DNA of 64,000 nucleotides from Heterobasidion occidentale. Its lineage: Eukaryota > Basidiomycota > Agaricomycetes > Russulales > Bondarzewiaceae. The notes under the pieces were generated by a model, which saw only the letters and a program-made list of their open reading frames with translations, did no database searches and was not told the origin of the DNA. This document shows positions 1 to 12,640 of the stretch, in pieces (position 1 is the stretch's first letter; each line of letters opens with the position of its first letter). Position numbers and translations under genes: made by a program. The stretch is taken from the NCBI GenBank assembly GCA_039111635.1, contig JBCAQO010000009.1:558001-622000 (forward strand), given 5' to 3'.

Positions 1-3000
1 CCCAGAGCCCCCGATTCCAGTCCACGCGCCCGCACCGGCCCCGCCCGAGCTCGTCGTCGGACGCGACCCCGTCTCTTTCTCCTTCTCCTTCTTCATTGTA
101 TGCTGCGCGGGGTCCGAGCCCGTCCGATGGATTTGCACCGGAGGCGGTGGTGGAGGCGACGTGTGCGCCGAGACCGACTGCGCCCTCTGTGCGGCCTCCC
201 CTCCCGCTCCAGCCCCCACCCCCGCACCGCCTTGTCCATTCGCCCACCCGTTCCAAAACACATCATCCCCAAGATCGACCCCCCTCATCCGCTCCAGAAC
301 ACCATTCACACCTTCCCGGTCACCTTCACCCTCGCGCCACGCGTCGCCGACCGCCCCCTCTCCCGCGCTCCCCGCCGCACTCTTCCCGCCGCTCCCGCTA
401 GCCTCCGACCCGCCGCTCGCACCCGTAACTGCACCCGCACCCGCCCCTTCGCCGTTCCGCATAATCTCGTTCGCGAGCCTGCTCCCGCTCGCCGGCACAT
501 AAGAGAAATACGAGTCCTCCCGCGGCACCGGCGGGAAATACCCGTCGCCCTCCCTCGCGCCCTCCTCGCCGCCCTCTCCCTCGCCGCGCGCGGAGCCCCG
601 CCCATGCGCCTGCGCCTGTCCCTGCCCAGGCGCGCCCTGCTCTCCCCGCACGGGCGCGCCCACCGCCGCGTTGATGAACGGGTTCCCGCCCCCGCCGGGG
701 CGGCCCCAGAACGCGCCGGGGCTCATCGTGAGCCCGGGGCTGAACGCCGCGTGCGCGGGCACGAAGCTGAAGCTCGGCATCGACGGCGTGATGGGCGGCA
801 GCCCGTGCGGCGTCATGCTGAGCGCGTGCGCGTGCGCGGCCTGCATCGCGGGCGCGTGGAGCGGCGAGGGGAGTGGCATCGGGAGCAGCGGCACGCGCGA
901 GGGCGAGGGGAGCGCGGGGGAGTGCGGCCCATTGGGCGTGCGTGGGAAGCCGAGGGGGTAGTGCGCGAGTGGGTACGGTGAGCTCGGGGAGAGCGAGTGC
1001 GCGGGGGGGAGAGGGAAGCCGTGCACGGGGAGGCGGGAGGGAGATGGGGCCGGGGTGCGCGGGATGCTGCTGCTGCTGCTGCTGCGAATGTGCATGCGGG
1101 TGCATCTGATTGTGGGCGTGGTGAGAGCGCGCAAATGGATGGGCGATCGCGTGCCGTGGCGTGGATGGCGCCTGGGGTTGAGTCTGCGGTGCGGGCTGCG
1201 ACCGCGCCTGATGCAGCTCGAGCGGCGAGCGCGCATGTACGCGCGTTTTCTCTGACACAGGCCGGGTGAGGGTCTGGGTCAGCGGCAACGGCGGCGGCCT
1301 GTGAGGGTGATGTTGCCGCAACTCAGACTGCTGAAGCTGTTGACTTTGTTGCTGTTGCCTCTGTTGTTGTTGTTGTTGTTGTTGCTGCTGCTGATGCTGC
1401 TGATGGAATGCCGACTGCGCTTGCACCCAGCTATCCTCACCGCTCCCCGTCCTATTCGGTGACACGGGCAACTGCTGCTGCTGCTGCTGATGTAGCTGCG
1501 CGTTCGCAGGCGACGACAAGCCATCTCCCGCGCCCTGCCCGTGGTCGAACTGCCCTTTCACTAGGCCCTGCGCGAACGCCTCAAACGCAAGCGGCGAGCC
1601 CGGCCCCGGCCCGGGTCCGGACGGCAGCGGCAGCGGCGACGTCGCGGTCGCGGAGGCAGGCGAGGGTGGGCCCCGCGCATACGCCTGTGCGAGGGGCGAC
1701 GCGAACGAGAGAGGCATGGACATCGGCACGGGCACCGCCAGTCGCTGGGCGTTGAGCCCGAACGACGCGACGGTTGCGGTCGTGGGCTGCGTTGACGGGG
1801 AGTACTTGTCGAAGTGCACCTTGAGCGGTCGCCCGTTGTACTCGTACCTAGTATCAGAATGACCGCGACAGTGTAACGATGTACCCAGACAGAGTCAAAG
1901 CACGACAAAAACGAGCAACGATAATCAGCTTGCCATCCCGTGAGACTGAATCATGTGAAGGGTCCAATGAGGAACAGCCCGACGCGCGACGCACCCGTTG
2001 AACATCTGTACCGCACGCTCAGCGTCCGTGTCCGTCGCGAACACGACGGTGCCGAATCCGCGCGAACGGCCGTCCTGCCCGAGCGCAACGTCGGCACGAA
2101 GGATGGTGCCCGCCTGCCTAAAGAGGTCTTTTAAGTCTTGCCATTGGCAGTGGAAGGGAAGCTGTAGACAATGAGCAGGTAAGGCGATCAGCGACAGAAG
2201 CAGAGGAGGATGATAGAGGGGAGGACGAAGGCAGCAGGACGCATATACCCATGAAAAGTAAAGAAGAAACGAGAGGAAGTTAAATTAGCGGGGCCTGAAT
2301 GTGGGGAAGCAACCGGCAATAGGCGAACATATAAAATAAATCATAGAGAAAGAGCAGCTCGAAGGAGCAAAAAGCGAGGCAAAAAAAAAAACAGACCCAC
2401 ATTTCCGACGAACAGATTGCGGCTCACTGCCCCTCCAATTCCTCCCAACGCAAAGCCTCCCATCCCCATACCCATACCTATCACCATACCCGACCCTGTC
2501 CCAGGCCTCTCAAGATACGCCGACCCGTAATCCGCACCACCATAGTCCATCCCATAATCGTATTCGTACTCGTACTCCCCCGCCCGCCCGACAGGCGACA
2601 GACTCTGCTGCTGCTGCTGAGAAGAGGCCTGCTGAGACTGGGGCTGTGACTGTGACTGTGGCTGAGATGGGGGCTGCGAAGACGTCTGCGGAGGCGGCGG
2701 CCCGCCTCCGAACCTAAACGTCGCGCTCGCAGGCGTCTGGTACCCCGAGGACCCCTGCGCGCTCCCAAGGGGCGCGCCATACCCCGGCAAGGCTTCCAGC
2801 CACACCAAATCCATTCCCGAACCCGTTCCCGGACCCCATCCCTGCGATCCCGTGCATCGCCCCCGCGACGCCGGCCGCGGCGTTGCTGTTGGCCATGATG
2901 CTGCCGAGGCCGGCGTTCGCGAGCGTGGCAGCGGCAGCGGCAGCGGAGCCTGTGAAGCCGGAGCCGGGCGGGTTGTCGAGATCGGGCGGCAGGCGGTCGA

Positions 3001-4369
3001 GGCGGACCTCGAGCACGCGGGTCTGCCACGAGTAGCCATTGAACATGTCGACGGCGCGTCCTGCATCCTCGGCGGTCGCAAGCAGGACGGTGCCGTACCC
3101 GCGGGAGCGCTAGAGACGAACGAGGGGAGAAGTGTTCAATGTTAATTGATGGCGGTGAAAAGAGAGCGGGAAAAAAAGGAAATGTTGGAGCGGGCATGAA
3201 TGAGAAAGGAAATAGAAGCGGTAGAAATAGAAAGATCAAGGGTTTTAGCAAGAGTTTCGTCACGACGGTGCGGATCAGCGCAGAAAGAATGAAAGAAGCC
3301 GAAACAAGATAGACAAGCGTGTTTCGTTATAGACAGTAAATGAACATAGGGCGGTTTGCCCCGAAAAAGCGTCGATATACTTCTGAATTCAAATACAAGA
3401 TACAAACTATGAGACATAAGACACCAACTCACATTGTCAGGCCCGAGCGACACGTCCGCACGGAGGACAGTCCCGGCTTTGCGGAAGAGGTCCTTCAGGT
3501 CTTGCCAGCGGACGCGGTAAGGAAGCTAGTTTGCCGCAAAACAAGAGGAAAGATCATCAGCTTCAAAGAGTTTACGGCAAATTCGTGTCGGTGGAAGAGA
3601 GCAGGAATTAAATAGCTGAGGCAGCAAAGGAATAGCAGTGTTTAAAACGCAGCAAGCCACGGCGGACGGAGTAGAGGGGAAAAATCAAACAATGAGGCGG
3701 CAAAAGGACACGAAAGGCAGCGCTCATAAGGTTCTCGACATCTGCCTCCGTCAATTAATTCTCTAAAGCGTCAAGAACGAAGGACGCAGTATCACCTACA
3801 AGAACACCAGCTACGTGACATCGATGGAGAGGTGGCGCGAGAATGGGCGAAGTGGAAGCCGAGGGGGGAGCGCCACCGGCATCGGAGCAGATTCCGACGC
3901 GTGTAAAACACAGAAGCTAACCCAAAATCCGAGCCCCAAACCCACGCGCACGAGATCCACGAAGCGCACGAAGCGAAAGAAGAAGAAGAATAATAAAAAG
4001 CGGGGGAGACAAAGGACTCACGTTTCCGACGAAAAGCTGGGTGCGCGTGTCCTTGAGAGGGACGGGGCGGCCGTCGGGGGACGGGCGCGCGGACGTGGCC
4101 ATCTGTATGACGGCGTCGATCTCGTCGCTTGTCGGCGGATGAAGGTGCGCGTGGCCCTGAGACTGCGGTTGGGAGTGGGGGCTCGGGCTCGGCGGGGACA
4201 CCGGCGGGCGGGGAGAGGGCCGCGCGGAGGGCACTGCGGAGGGCGGAGCTGTGGGCAGGCCAGAGGCCGAACTCGCCGTGGAGGTGGTGACGGCGGGGTC
4301 AGCGGGAGGTGGCGGGCGGTGGAGGAGGAGGGAAGGAGGGGAAAGGACGGCAGGGTAGAGGCTCGACAT
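1..4369 (-). CDS. Two-RRM RNA-binding protein with Gln/His-rich C-terminal region (3' end beyond window)
   Basis: Predicted exons on the minus strand: 4369-4022, 3525-3433, 3109-2401, 2161-1995 and 1847 to beyond base 1, with phases that fit. RRM1 starts with RNP2 LFVGN at residues 112-116 and continues [14 protein letters not shown], then [12 protein letters not shown] and [13 protein letters not shown]2 starts [19 protein letters not shown] and continues [12 protein letters not shown] and [18 protein letters not shown]. The N-terminal 110 residues and the inter-RRM linker are Pro/Gly/Gln-rich; the tail is rich in Gln, His and Pro. The start ATG at 4369 opens the frame that reaches RNP2. The frame changes by one base twice: near 2782 (explicable by a 46-nt intron, 2782-2737, GTATGG..CCAG) and in a CAG tract near 1066-1086, after which the open frame continues [10 protein letters not shown] and onward to base 1. 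The family binds RNA; target and role are unknown. Confidence 0.8.
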
Positions 4370-7160
4370 TGTGGATGAAGGATGACGAGTAGGATGGATT
4401 GCTAGTAGGGTGGATTGTAGAGGCGGGCTAGAGTGGGCGGGAGGCGCGCAGCCAGGCTGGCTGACTGTTGTGGGAAATCCGAGGGACAAAGAGGTCCGGG
4501 GGGTGTGCGGGGGACGGGAGAGCGTAGAGCGAGAGAGAAGGAGGGAGGGAAGGAGGAGACGGGGGAGGGAGAGGGAGAGGGAGGGGGAGAGGTGTGTGAG
4601 GGTGTCGGAGGGAGGGATGCTCCACGGACGACGGGCCAGAAAAAACGGGGTCTGTTCGGAATCTTCGTCTGCTAGCTCAGTCGACCTGGCAGACGTCATC
4701 GTCTCACATCCACGCTTATGTCACCCCTTCTCCACCCGTCCCCCTCGTCTATCCACCACCGCGACCGCCCTCCACCCTCACCATCGCAGCCCCGTCCGGG
4801 TCGCCCGCAACACCACCGCTCTTCGTTCGGCCAACGGCAGAGTGTCTTCGATTCCGTCCTGTCCGCCGTGTTCCGTTCCGTATCTCCGCCCGCGACACGT
4901 CTCAGCATCCCCGCGTCAGGATGCACATTGATCCCATCCCATCGCCCGCGTCATCACCATAACAAGGCATCTTACCAACGGCCCATAAGCGCGCGTCTCC
5001 TTTCGCACCGAGTCATCGCACCGCTTCCTTTCCGCTCCACCACCCCACCTGGCCCTCTATCCTCTCACTAAACCTACTAGAGGCCTTCTCGGTCCACGCT
5101 CTCCCATTCCCAATGTCAACTCTAAATACGACATGCACATGCACGCGCAAACAGCCCATCCCCATCTCCATCGTGCGCAACGACGACGACACCGCATCTC
5201 ACGCCCGCGCTTTCGAGACTCGAGCGCCCTGCACCGCTTCCCACATCACCCTATCATTATAAGCTTCCCTCCATACATACACACGAACATCATCGGAGGT
5301 TCGAAATTAACCCATCCCATCTCCAGGCTCTGGGCCCCTGGGTCCCATGCGCGCACATGCGCCGAATCATGCTGGCGCAACGGTGCGCACCCAGTGCGGC
5401 CGCGACTGGGTAACTTCGTGAACGTCGGCATGCGGCCCTTCTGCCCGAGGCGAGTCACGGCGCTCGCGGGTCACGTCACTCACCCGTTGCGGTGCGATGA
5501 TAAGTTTCGCACTATTACGAGACTTTGACGCCGTCGCTTGTACTGCAATCGCGCTGTGCGGCCTCTGCTGCAACCGCGGTTGATCAAGACTGGCGAGCGA
5601 TGGTTTTCGATTTCCTGTCAGGGCCGTCACCATTCCCGTGGAAGCTCGCGCTCCGAGCTAGACTTCCGCCTTGGGTACTGAGCAGGCCTCGCAGCCGCTC
5701 ACTCACCTTGATTTTCCACGCTCGGTCTGCGCACTGCCTGGTATCCAACGATCGGGACCATCGGCACACAAATTCTGAACGCCTCATCTCTCAGACTTGA
5801 TGCATGATGCCCTGCCTTCATCATCCTCCCAGGCCTCTGATGCTACAAGCCGAGCTCACGCTCACGCAGCACGCTTCCGCAAAGCACGTCGATCTGGATC
5901 GTTGCGCGCCATCGGTCTTCACGGCAAGCTCCCTGCTTTCGGCGCGCGTGCATGCAGAGACAGATGGAAGGTAACTACCGCACCACCGTGTGGTGCGCCA
6001 CGCGCGGGAACACTGCGCGCAGCTTGCATACTAGACGTAGGGCTGCCTCTGCGCCGCGCACGGGGGATCCATGGAACTCAGTTGTATATATAACACAACA
6101 TACGTACGTAGGGAATCCGCCATTGGTTCCGGTCGTGCATCCGTCTCTGCCGCTCGGAAGCGTCGCTAGCCCGCCACAGGGCGCACGGCTTCGATAGCTT
6201 TGGCATCGCCTGCGACCCGCGCGGGTTTCGATCTGGTTGAGCAGCAGCCTTGAGCTTCGCCTTGCGCTCTCTTTCGTTCATCGCGTGTCTCGCTTCTGGT
6301 GTCTGTGTACGTCGAGCACGACAGGACCGTGGGCTTTGTTAGGCCTGACTGCTTTTTATGCTTAGAGGCGAGCATGCGACGTCTTTCGCGCTGCGCGTGG
6401 CTTGCCTATGTGATACTACGCGGACCGTGTTCAGCGTTTAGACGAGGCGAGGTGGCGGCGACGGCGATGTCTTCGTCGGGTGTGCGCAGTCTACGTGCCT
6501 TCCACTTGTGTACACTGTTGACCTCGTAGAGTCGCTCGCTGAGGGTCCCGACGGCGTAGCGGCCTTCGGATGGCCGAACCTCGCACTGCATGCCACTTGA
6601 ATATAATCTCTCGTTGCAGTGAGCCGAAACACCGCTGCTTCTTATCTGGGTGTGACTTGCCGTCGTTGACCGCAGCCTACAAGTCATCTGTACCAGGCCC
6701 TGAGAACCAAACTCCGAAACTGAACGCAGATCATGTATTGCATCATCGTACAAAACAAGACAGGGCAGCGAAATGCGCCCGAAAATTCCCACCCCACAGT
6801 AAAATAAAAAAAGAAACACGATCGTCAAGCCATGTATGGAGGCGCAAAGCGAACGCTGGTCCATACCAGCGGCGCCTGCACCAGCACTCCTACGAAGGCA
6901 TGGACTGTGGCTGTCCCCCTGCCCGACCTCGTTGAATGAGGTTGCACCCCGCCACCCTGTTCTGTCGTTGGGCTCCGCGCGGGTAGCCGCGCGCTCGTCG
7001 CAGTCGGTCTGGCCCGTCCTCGAAAGCGGTCTGCGGCGCGCCGCAGCGCGCGCACCTCCGATCGCTTCTCGTAGGTCCTGTATCTGTCCTGTCAAAAGCC
7101 GGGGGGGCGCGTGCGTCGGGATGAACTTGTGAGCGGGTCCGCCGTGCGGGCGGTGGGTGG
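4370..7160. other. Gene-poor spacer
   Basis: Upstream of the RRM gene. All ORFs here are short and I see no conserved domain, good exon chain or RNA gene. A TATA-like tatatataac stretch lies near 6083, but no credible coding sequence follows it on either strand. Confidence 0.4.
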
Positions 7161-7182
7161 GTACACATGCTGGTGGCTTCGG
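7161..7182 (-). repeat. Copy E of a 22-nt dispersed element
   Basis: Plus-strand consensus GTACACATG-N4-TGGCTTCGG. This copy has one mismatch to the two identical copies at 11267 and 13385 (CTGGTGG for CTGTTGG). It shows no flanking identity with the other copies and no strong TATA box nearby. Confidence 0.65.
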
Positions 7183-7539
7183 GAAGGGGGGCGGATCTGG
7201 CCAGTCGAAACCACGGTCCACCGCATGCATTATCCTCTCGCACCTCTAATGAGCGCCCTTGCCACATGCGATACCCGCCTCATCCGATTTCCCTTTCGGC
7301 GCATCCAGCGAGCCTCCTTACACACTCCACCGATGGCTTCGCTTTCGGCCTTGTGGCTTTATGTTCGGCAGGACTCAGTTGGTCGGTTTGGGCGACGAAG
7401 GTGGATTCTGTCGCCAGCTCTCAGTCATCGACCAAGCCGCTGAGTCGGGTGCCGTCCCACCACACGCCGGCGTCGAGATACCGTGCCGGTTCTTCGAAAG
7501 TCGGTGCCAAGAGGGTAGATGGCCGCGCACGCCCAGCGC

Positions 7540-7561
7540 GTACACATGCTGTTTGCTCCGG
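7540..7561 (-). repeat. Copy D of the 22-nt dispersed element
   Basis: Two mismatches to the consensus (TTTGCTCCGG at the 3' end of the plus-strand form). It lies 379 bp from copy E and 368 bp from copy A, an even spacing, although the intervening sequences are not visibly related. Confidence 0.55.
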
Positions 7562-7907
7562 TGTGCGGGTTGTACTCCAGACGGTGAACAGGCGGCCTCC
7601 TGCGCTGGAAGGCCCGTCACTTCGCATTGCGACTTGACCACGCCCGTCATTCCCGCCCAGCACGAGCGGTGTTGCCGGTTGAATCTACGACGGAGGCGAG
7701 CGAAACGGGATGGGAGCGGGGAGGCGGGCTCGGCCGACAGGGCCTTCAGGGCCGCGGTTCTCAGAAACTCCTTCAACGCCACTCGGGCTCGACGGGCACC
7801 TCAACGGCGCCATGACGATACTGCAACGGCAAGATGAAGGACGTCAGTTAGGTGTGCAAGGGAGGGAGGGAGAGGGAAGGGCGCGACGTACAGGCTATGC
7901 GCCTTGG

Positions 7908-7929
7908 ATACACATACTGTTGGCTTCGG
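7908..7929 (-). repeat. Copy A of the 22-nt dispersed element
   Basis: Two mismatches to the consensus (ATACACATACTG for GTACACATGCTG). On the minus strand it lies inside a short ORF (ATG at 7997, stop at 7848, 49 aa), 171 bp downstream of a TATA box at 8106-8100. Confidence 0.65.
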
Positions 7930-8099
7930 AGCGTTCGTATTTGGAGCGGGGGGAGGCAGCGCGCTCGAGCGCTGCCGGTAGTAGACGACGCTATCATCGC
8001 GTGAGTGAGTTCGAGGAGCGTTTGTGTGTGTGAGTGAGAGCAGATGCAAGTCTGAGAGAGCAGGAGATGTTGGGTCTGTTGAGCTGACGGTGGAGGCCC

Positions 8100-8106
8100 T
8101 TTTATA
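8100..8106 (-). promoter_or_regulatory. TATA box of unit A
   Basis: The minus strand reads TATAAAA followed by GGGCC and a pyrimidine-rich leader of about 100 nt before the first ATG at 7997. The same layout (TATA, leader, ATG, 22-nt element) recurs at 11.4 and 13.5 kb, which supports real promoters. Confidence 0.5.
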
Positions 8107-8109
8107 GGC

Positions 8110-9892
8110 TCAAGAGGGCCCATGCCACGCTCCAAGCGTCCAATGGTCCAAGCCTCGGAGAGGCCTGGCCATAGGGCCACCGGGCCAATGCGACCACACA
8201 AAGCTGAGACAGAGGCCGCGTCACCGAGGTGGGCATATTGTGGCTGGAGCGTCGATTGACCATCGGGTAGACCGTCTGGCTACTTGTTCACGGCACGCAG
8301 TTCTAGCCTGCCAAAGCCGACGCGCAATTGACGTCAATCGCGCCGCTTTCGTCGAGGGAGTCGATGGCCATCGCCTCGACAGAATGGGCAAAATGCTTTA
8401 AAAATGCATGATGGGCGATGGAGCTCTGCGCACAACACTGGCGTCGACAGTGTCAAATAAGGGTGCGGCGACGGATGGTCAATGCACAGACATTATGGCG
8501 GTCGTGGCGAGCGATTACTAGGAACACTTCTGGGGCAATGTGAAATGCGGCATGAAGTTTTCAGGCTCCGCGAGCTCCCGAACAAAGCGACAGCTGAGCC
8601 CGTGTTGTGCTTTCACAACCATGGCCGTGGGCATAGCACAAGGCTCAGACCAGACCACTACCAGACCGGACGCCGCAAGAGGTGGTTGTCGTTCCCCGCC
8701 ATGGTGAGGCTATACGTGACACGTCACGCATGATCACTGCCATGAAGACGGCGTTTCTTCCTTTCGGCTCCGACAATTGACACATCATTCTTTCCAACGA
8801 CAACACAAACGGCCTCCTTGCTCTACGAGGGCTACTGGACGTCTATCACGGTAGTCTGTAGAGCCTATCAGAAACTGTGGCGAGCTGGTTGAACTCGATT
8901 CTCTACTCTCACCCTTCATGTCGTCAAAGGACGTTGACCAACCTTATTCTGATGCCTTTCCGAGAATTTGACCTCGGAAATGGCACTGAGAAAGGATGCA
9001 TCTGTAAAGGGTATGAATCCGCTGTGACCACCCTAAAGGAGGGGTCCTGAGACCCGCGTCGAGAGGATGCGTACACCGCTTTCACGAAATTGGGTGTTTC
9101 ATCTGACCTTGTGAATGTCTACACATGATGACAATGATTCGCCTGAATTCACTGCCGAAGTGATTGCGTCCGTGTTCTATGGACGCCGTTCCCTGTTCGT
9201 TGCTGAAGTACGCTCACTGCGATGGGCATCGACTCTTCATATCTCATTTGCTACTCGGTTGCACACTTGCAATGGGGCTCAAGAGTTGCGACGCCGACCT
9301 CGCCTGTATGCCAGATCGCTGAAGACGAATGATCACACCGTATCCATGTCACAGACTGAATTTGATGCATGATAAAGCTACCATGCACAAGTATAAAGTT
9401 CCCCACCCCACGGCAATCACAGCAAATCCCATCGCTTTGTCGCGACCACGAGTGTCTAAAGATTGAAAAAATGGCAAAAAATCAAGCACCCACCCGAATA
9501 CTCCATCCACGCATGTCCATTATGGACCGCAATCTCCCACTTCTCCATATAGGTACCGCGGCAGGGGGAAAGGATCGAACATCCCCGCGCGCGCGCGTAC
9601 TCGTTATGCCTACGCAAGGTATCAAATATTCCGAAGAGCCATGGAACAGGATGGGTGTGCATCCGCATGAACCGCAGACTTGAATGTGGGTTTCCCCGTC
9701 ATGGTATAAAGCGGGATAGTGCTGAGAGAGTCAAATGTAAGAAAAGAAAAGTTATCACATGAATTGAGAAGCGTACAGAGAGGAGCATACGCCTATGGCG
9801 AGATGCCACTTCAATATCCTCATTTCCATGTTCGTCTCCAAGCCACTGCTGCCTAAGATGTCAGATGCCCATAGTAGTCGTTCATAGGTTCG
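8110..9892. other. Spacer without recognisable genes
   Basis: Only short ORFs with no family resemblance. I see nothing else that can be supported here. Confidence 0.4.
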
Positions 9893-10603
9893 CTATGTGG
9901 GTGGCTGGAGCGCTGGGCCGCGTCCAGGCGCCCTTGGTGCGCCGGGCTGGGATGGGGTGGGTGGCGAGCTCAGATGCGGGCGCGCGTGTGCCCTGTTCTG
10001 GTTCGCAATTTTGAGCCGCATCACGTCCTGGGCAGGAACGAGGACGTGCACTATGTGCATGTCCTCTGGTTCGCGTGTGGCATTGTAGGGTAGCGGCGAC
10101 GGCGCGGGCGGCAGGAGCGGGTCCAAGACTATCCCGAATTGAGGTTGGCAGTACTCGTACCCGTACTCGCGATCTTTGTCCTCGTCGACCGGGACACTGT
10201 ATGCGGGTGGCGGGCTTCGTGTGTCGGTGAAAGAGGTGGCATGCCACATAACCACGTCTTGTTCGATGGCAATGCGTTGATACGCAAGTGTCGATGATGA
10301 GATATCCTTGCCATATTCAATGTCCATAGGATCGTCTGACCACTGATGCCACACATTGCAGTTAAACCACATGTTAAGCAACATAAATGGAGCATGGTCA
10401 GACATACCTGCGACGCGTAGGTTGAGGTCGCTTCGTTTCCAGAATAGTATGAAGTTGACGTCATTGCAAGTGAGACGCAGGGGGTAACTTGGATGCTTAG
10501 AGCTGGGGGGTAAGTGTAAGGTGATGGTCAACAGGAAGAATACGGGGCGACGTACGGCTCCGAAGCTATAGTGGCGGACAGTGCGCGGAGGCAGCCTTTC
10601 CAC
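9893..10603 (-). CDS. Hypothetical protein, up to 236 aa
   Basis: One open minus-strand frame with a balanced, protein-like composition in its middle (for example MWFNCNVWHQWSDD and HIVHVLVPAQDVMRL) and a Pro-rich tail. I do not recognise a family. Start codons at 10603 and at 10405 are both possible. Candidate introns (GTACGT..CCCAG near 10557 and GTATGT..CATCAG near 10408) have good splice signals but break the frame, so I kept the ORF unspliced. It is the only long, plausible reading frame in the 4.4-15.3 kb interval. Confidence 0.35.
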   Translation of the reverse strand: MERLPPRTVRHYSFGAVRRPVFFLLTITLHLPPSSKHPSYPLRLTCNDVNFILFWKRSDLNLRVAGMSDHAPFMLLNMWFNCNVWHQWSDDPMDIEYGKDISSSTLAYQRIAIEQDVVMWHATSFTDTRSPPPAYSVPVDEDKDREYGYEYCQPQFGIVLDPLLPPAPSPLPYNATREPEDMHIVHVLVPAQDVMRLKIANQNRAHARPHLSSPPTPSQPGAPRAPGRGPALQPPT

Positions 10604-11266
10604 GTGACGGTGACGCCTTGCTGCCCTCTTGCGGAGTCAACATATGCTGGCTCTGTTCGAAGAAGCTGGAACGGGACTCGAGCCGGCGTGCCCATAGTCG
10701 TGATCCAATGGTTCGTTTAGCTTCTGGTCACTCGGGGGAATGAGGGAAACCCGACATCGTTCCGTAAGTGAGACACGGGGGTTGATCCATATACACAGAG
10801 CTGAGCATATGGAATGATGACCAAGGGCCAGACTACGGCGCCGCGGCGGGTCCTCCACCCACTAGAGAGCGTGGGGTGGCTTGTATTGGCGGAGCGCCGG
10901 AGCGTCATAGTCTCGGCCATGGATTGTAGATCCGCGATTCTAACATGTCATGATAAAATCAGAATAAGTAATCCATAAGAAAGCGAAAAAAACGCACGCT
11001 ATCCCCGAGAGCGGTCGCATAGGCTGCCAAGTACCAGCCTCCCCATCAGGCCACGATGCCGCTAGACGTAACAGACGTTGAGTGCCCATACCGTAGCGAC
11101 AGATCCTATTATGCAGATCGTTAAAAATCATATCGGAAAAAATGATGAGACGCGCACCTGCTGCCAGTGAACTGTCGAACGCAGAACGTGCGCTCTGCGT
11201 GGATGCTGCCGTAGCAGCCGATGAGGAATGGATATGCATCGACGCGTATGGCGAGTCGACGCGAGT

Positions 11267-11288
11267 GTACACATGCTGTTGGCTTCGG
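11267..11288 (-). repeat. Copy B of the 22-nt dispersed element
   Basis: Exact consensus copy. On the minus strand it lies 153 bp downstream of TATAAATA (11448-11441) and about 60 nt after an ATG at 11347 that opens a 135-codon frame of unknown meaning. Sequence just upstream on the minus strand (CCCAAAnnTGCA-like) is weakly shared with copy C. Confidence 0.65.
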
Positions 11289-11440
11289 GGAGCTGCAGAT
11301 TTGGGCGTGGGCGAGCGACGCATTGCGCCGCAACAAGAAACCGTCATAGTCAAGAGAGTCTACAAAAATGTGGAAGAGAAGTGGTGATAGAGGTAGAGCT
11401 GGAAGGGTTGTTGGTGAGGTCAAGGGAGTGAAAGGCGGGC

Positions 11441-11448
11441 TATTTATA
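11441..11448 (-). promoter_or_regulatory. TATA box of unit B
   Basis: The minus strand reads TATAAATA in a GC-rich context, followed by a leader rich in CT runs. It is positioned like the TATA boxes of units A and C relative to the 22-nt element. Confidence 0.5.
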
Positions 11449-12384
11449 CGAGGAGAGGGTGGCCTATGCGGCGGCAAGCTTTTGTGTGGACAAAGCGCGT
11501 GGCTGGTCAAAGAGCTCAAGGTCAAGTGGTCCAACTGTCAATGTGGCGTCGCCACGGCCATATAGAAGCAACAAGCATGAAACCCAGACATGTTCTGGAT
11601 AGGATGATTCGTCGCATCATTGTGGATGCTTGAATACAAACGGACCACATTTTTTAGCAGAACGTCGACCAATGCTGCTGACGACGTGTCATACTGTGTT
11701 GCGTCCCTCGCGTGATGAGAAAAGATCGTCTATGACTCTTGATATTGAGGCCCAAGCGCTCCCAAGCATTGGAGAAGAAGGTTGGTTTTCGGGCCAACCC
11801 TGTCCAACCCGGGCCTTTGCGAACCGAGAGACTGGCTCAAGGCGTGACGGGGTCTGCGCGTACGCATGACGCATGACTTTGCGTGTCTTTTTCCAAGCCC
11901 TCTTCGATGACTCCCAGTCATGAATCCAAAGTGTCAACCGTTCTATGTACAGGCCTGTACCTCTGTCGTGCCTTCCCGTGCAGCAAAAATATCATGGCCC
12001 ATTCGACCACTTTCCACTCGACGCTCTATCACGACTCACATGCAGGCTCCGAAATAGTGTTGTTCAAGCTCGACGTCACTAAGTAAGTCTCTTATACGCA
12101 TCCACATCGCGAATAGCTCAACCGAAATGTATCTGATCGTCCTTCTCGAGGCTTCCACATAGCGCTATTCTATGCTTATGCTCAACAACGCCTTGATCAT
12201 GCCTTCCTGCCGAGCGTCATCTATCACGGACCCTCCCGATCCCGAGGAGGCTTGGCCAGTAGGTGAGAACGTGAAGGATCTCCGTAGATTGGAGTGCCGT
12301 ACGAGGGAGAAAGCCGTTGTGAAGATAGAGGAGAACCCAAAGGTCGCACTCGCGAAACCGTGGACCCCTTGTGTGCGCCGCTCT

Positions 12385-12640
12385 CCTGTCGGACCGACGG
12401 TCTTGACCCGCAAAAACGCACGGAGATCCGCACATGCATATCCTATCCCCGACAACGAATCTTCAACTCGGCTGTGGCTCGGCCCCTCCTCCAACCATGA
12501 GGACTGTCTCGACTTCGTGTACACAAAAGCAGGCGAGGCCACGGATTCGCCGCTCAAGTTCAGCTGTGGTTGGCGCCCGATCAGCTCTCGTTGTGGGACC
12601 AACTCTTCTCGAATGTCTAGTGGCTTTCGCATCGGGGTCA
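12385..12640 (+). pseudogene. Degenerate fragment of an unknown gene, related to 56.48-57.12 kb
   Basis: The DNA aligns by eye over about 250 bp with 56826-57080: GGTCTTGA..CG(C)A, GGAGATCCGCA..CAT, CCCGAC, CTGTCTCGACTT(C/T)GTG(T/C)A and GTGG(T/C)(T/C)GGCGCCCGATC are shared. The frame that gives DCLDFVYTKAG here matches FCLDFVHTESG in the other copy, but indels break it, so this copy cannot encode the whole domain. The function is unknown. Confidence 0.5.

Noticed and set aside
398..1060. The frame that continues the Gln-rich exon beyond the CAG tract down to a stop at 398
   Set aside because: It becomes Arg/Ala low complexity, whereas the neighbouring frame gives a balanced protein ([21 protein letters not shown]) open to the window edge.
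7848..7997. Short TATA-linked ORFs of units A-C as mating pheromone precursors
   Set aside because: None ends in a CaaX-type motif, the frame across the shared element is not consistent, and no STE3-type receptor gene is in the window.
10660..10735. tRNA-like stretch on the minus strand (B-box-like GGCTCGAGTCC and AGAAGCT/AGCTTCT ends that pair)
   Set aside because: The T-stem does not pair properly with the acceptor position, and no A-box, D-arm or anticodon arm can be folded. Probably a chance inverted repeat.
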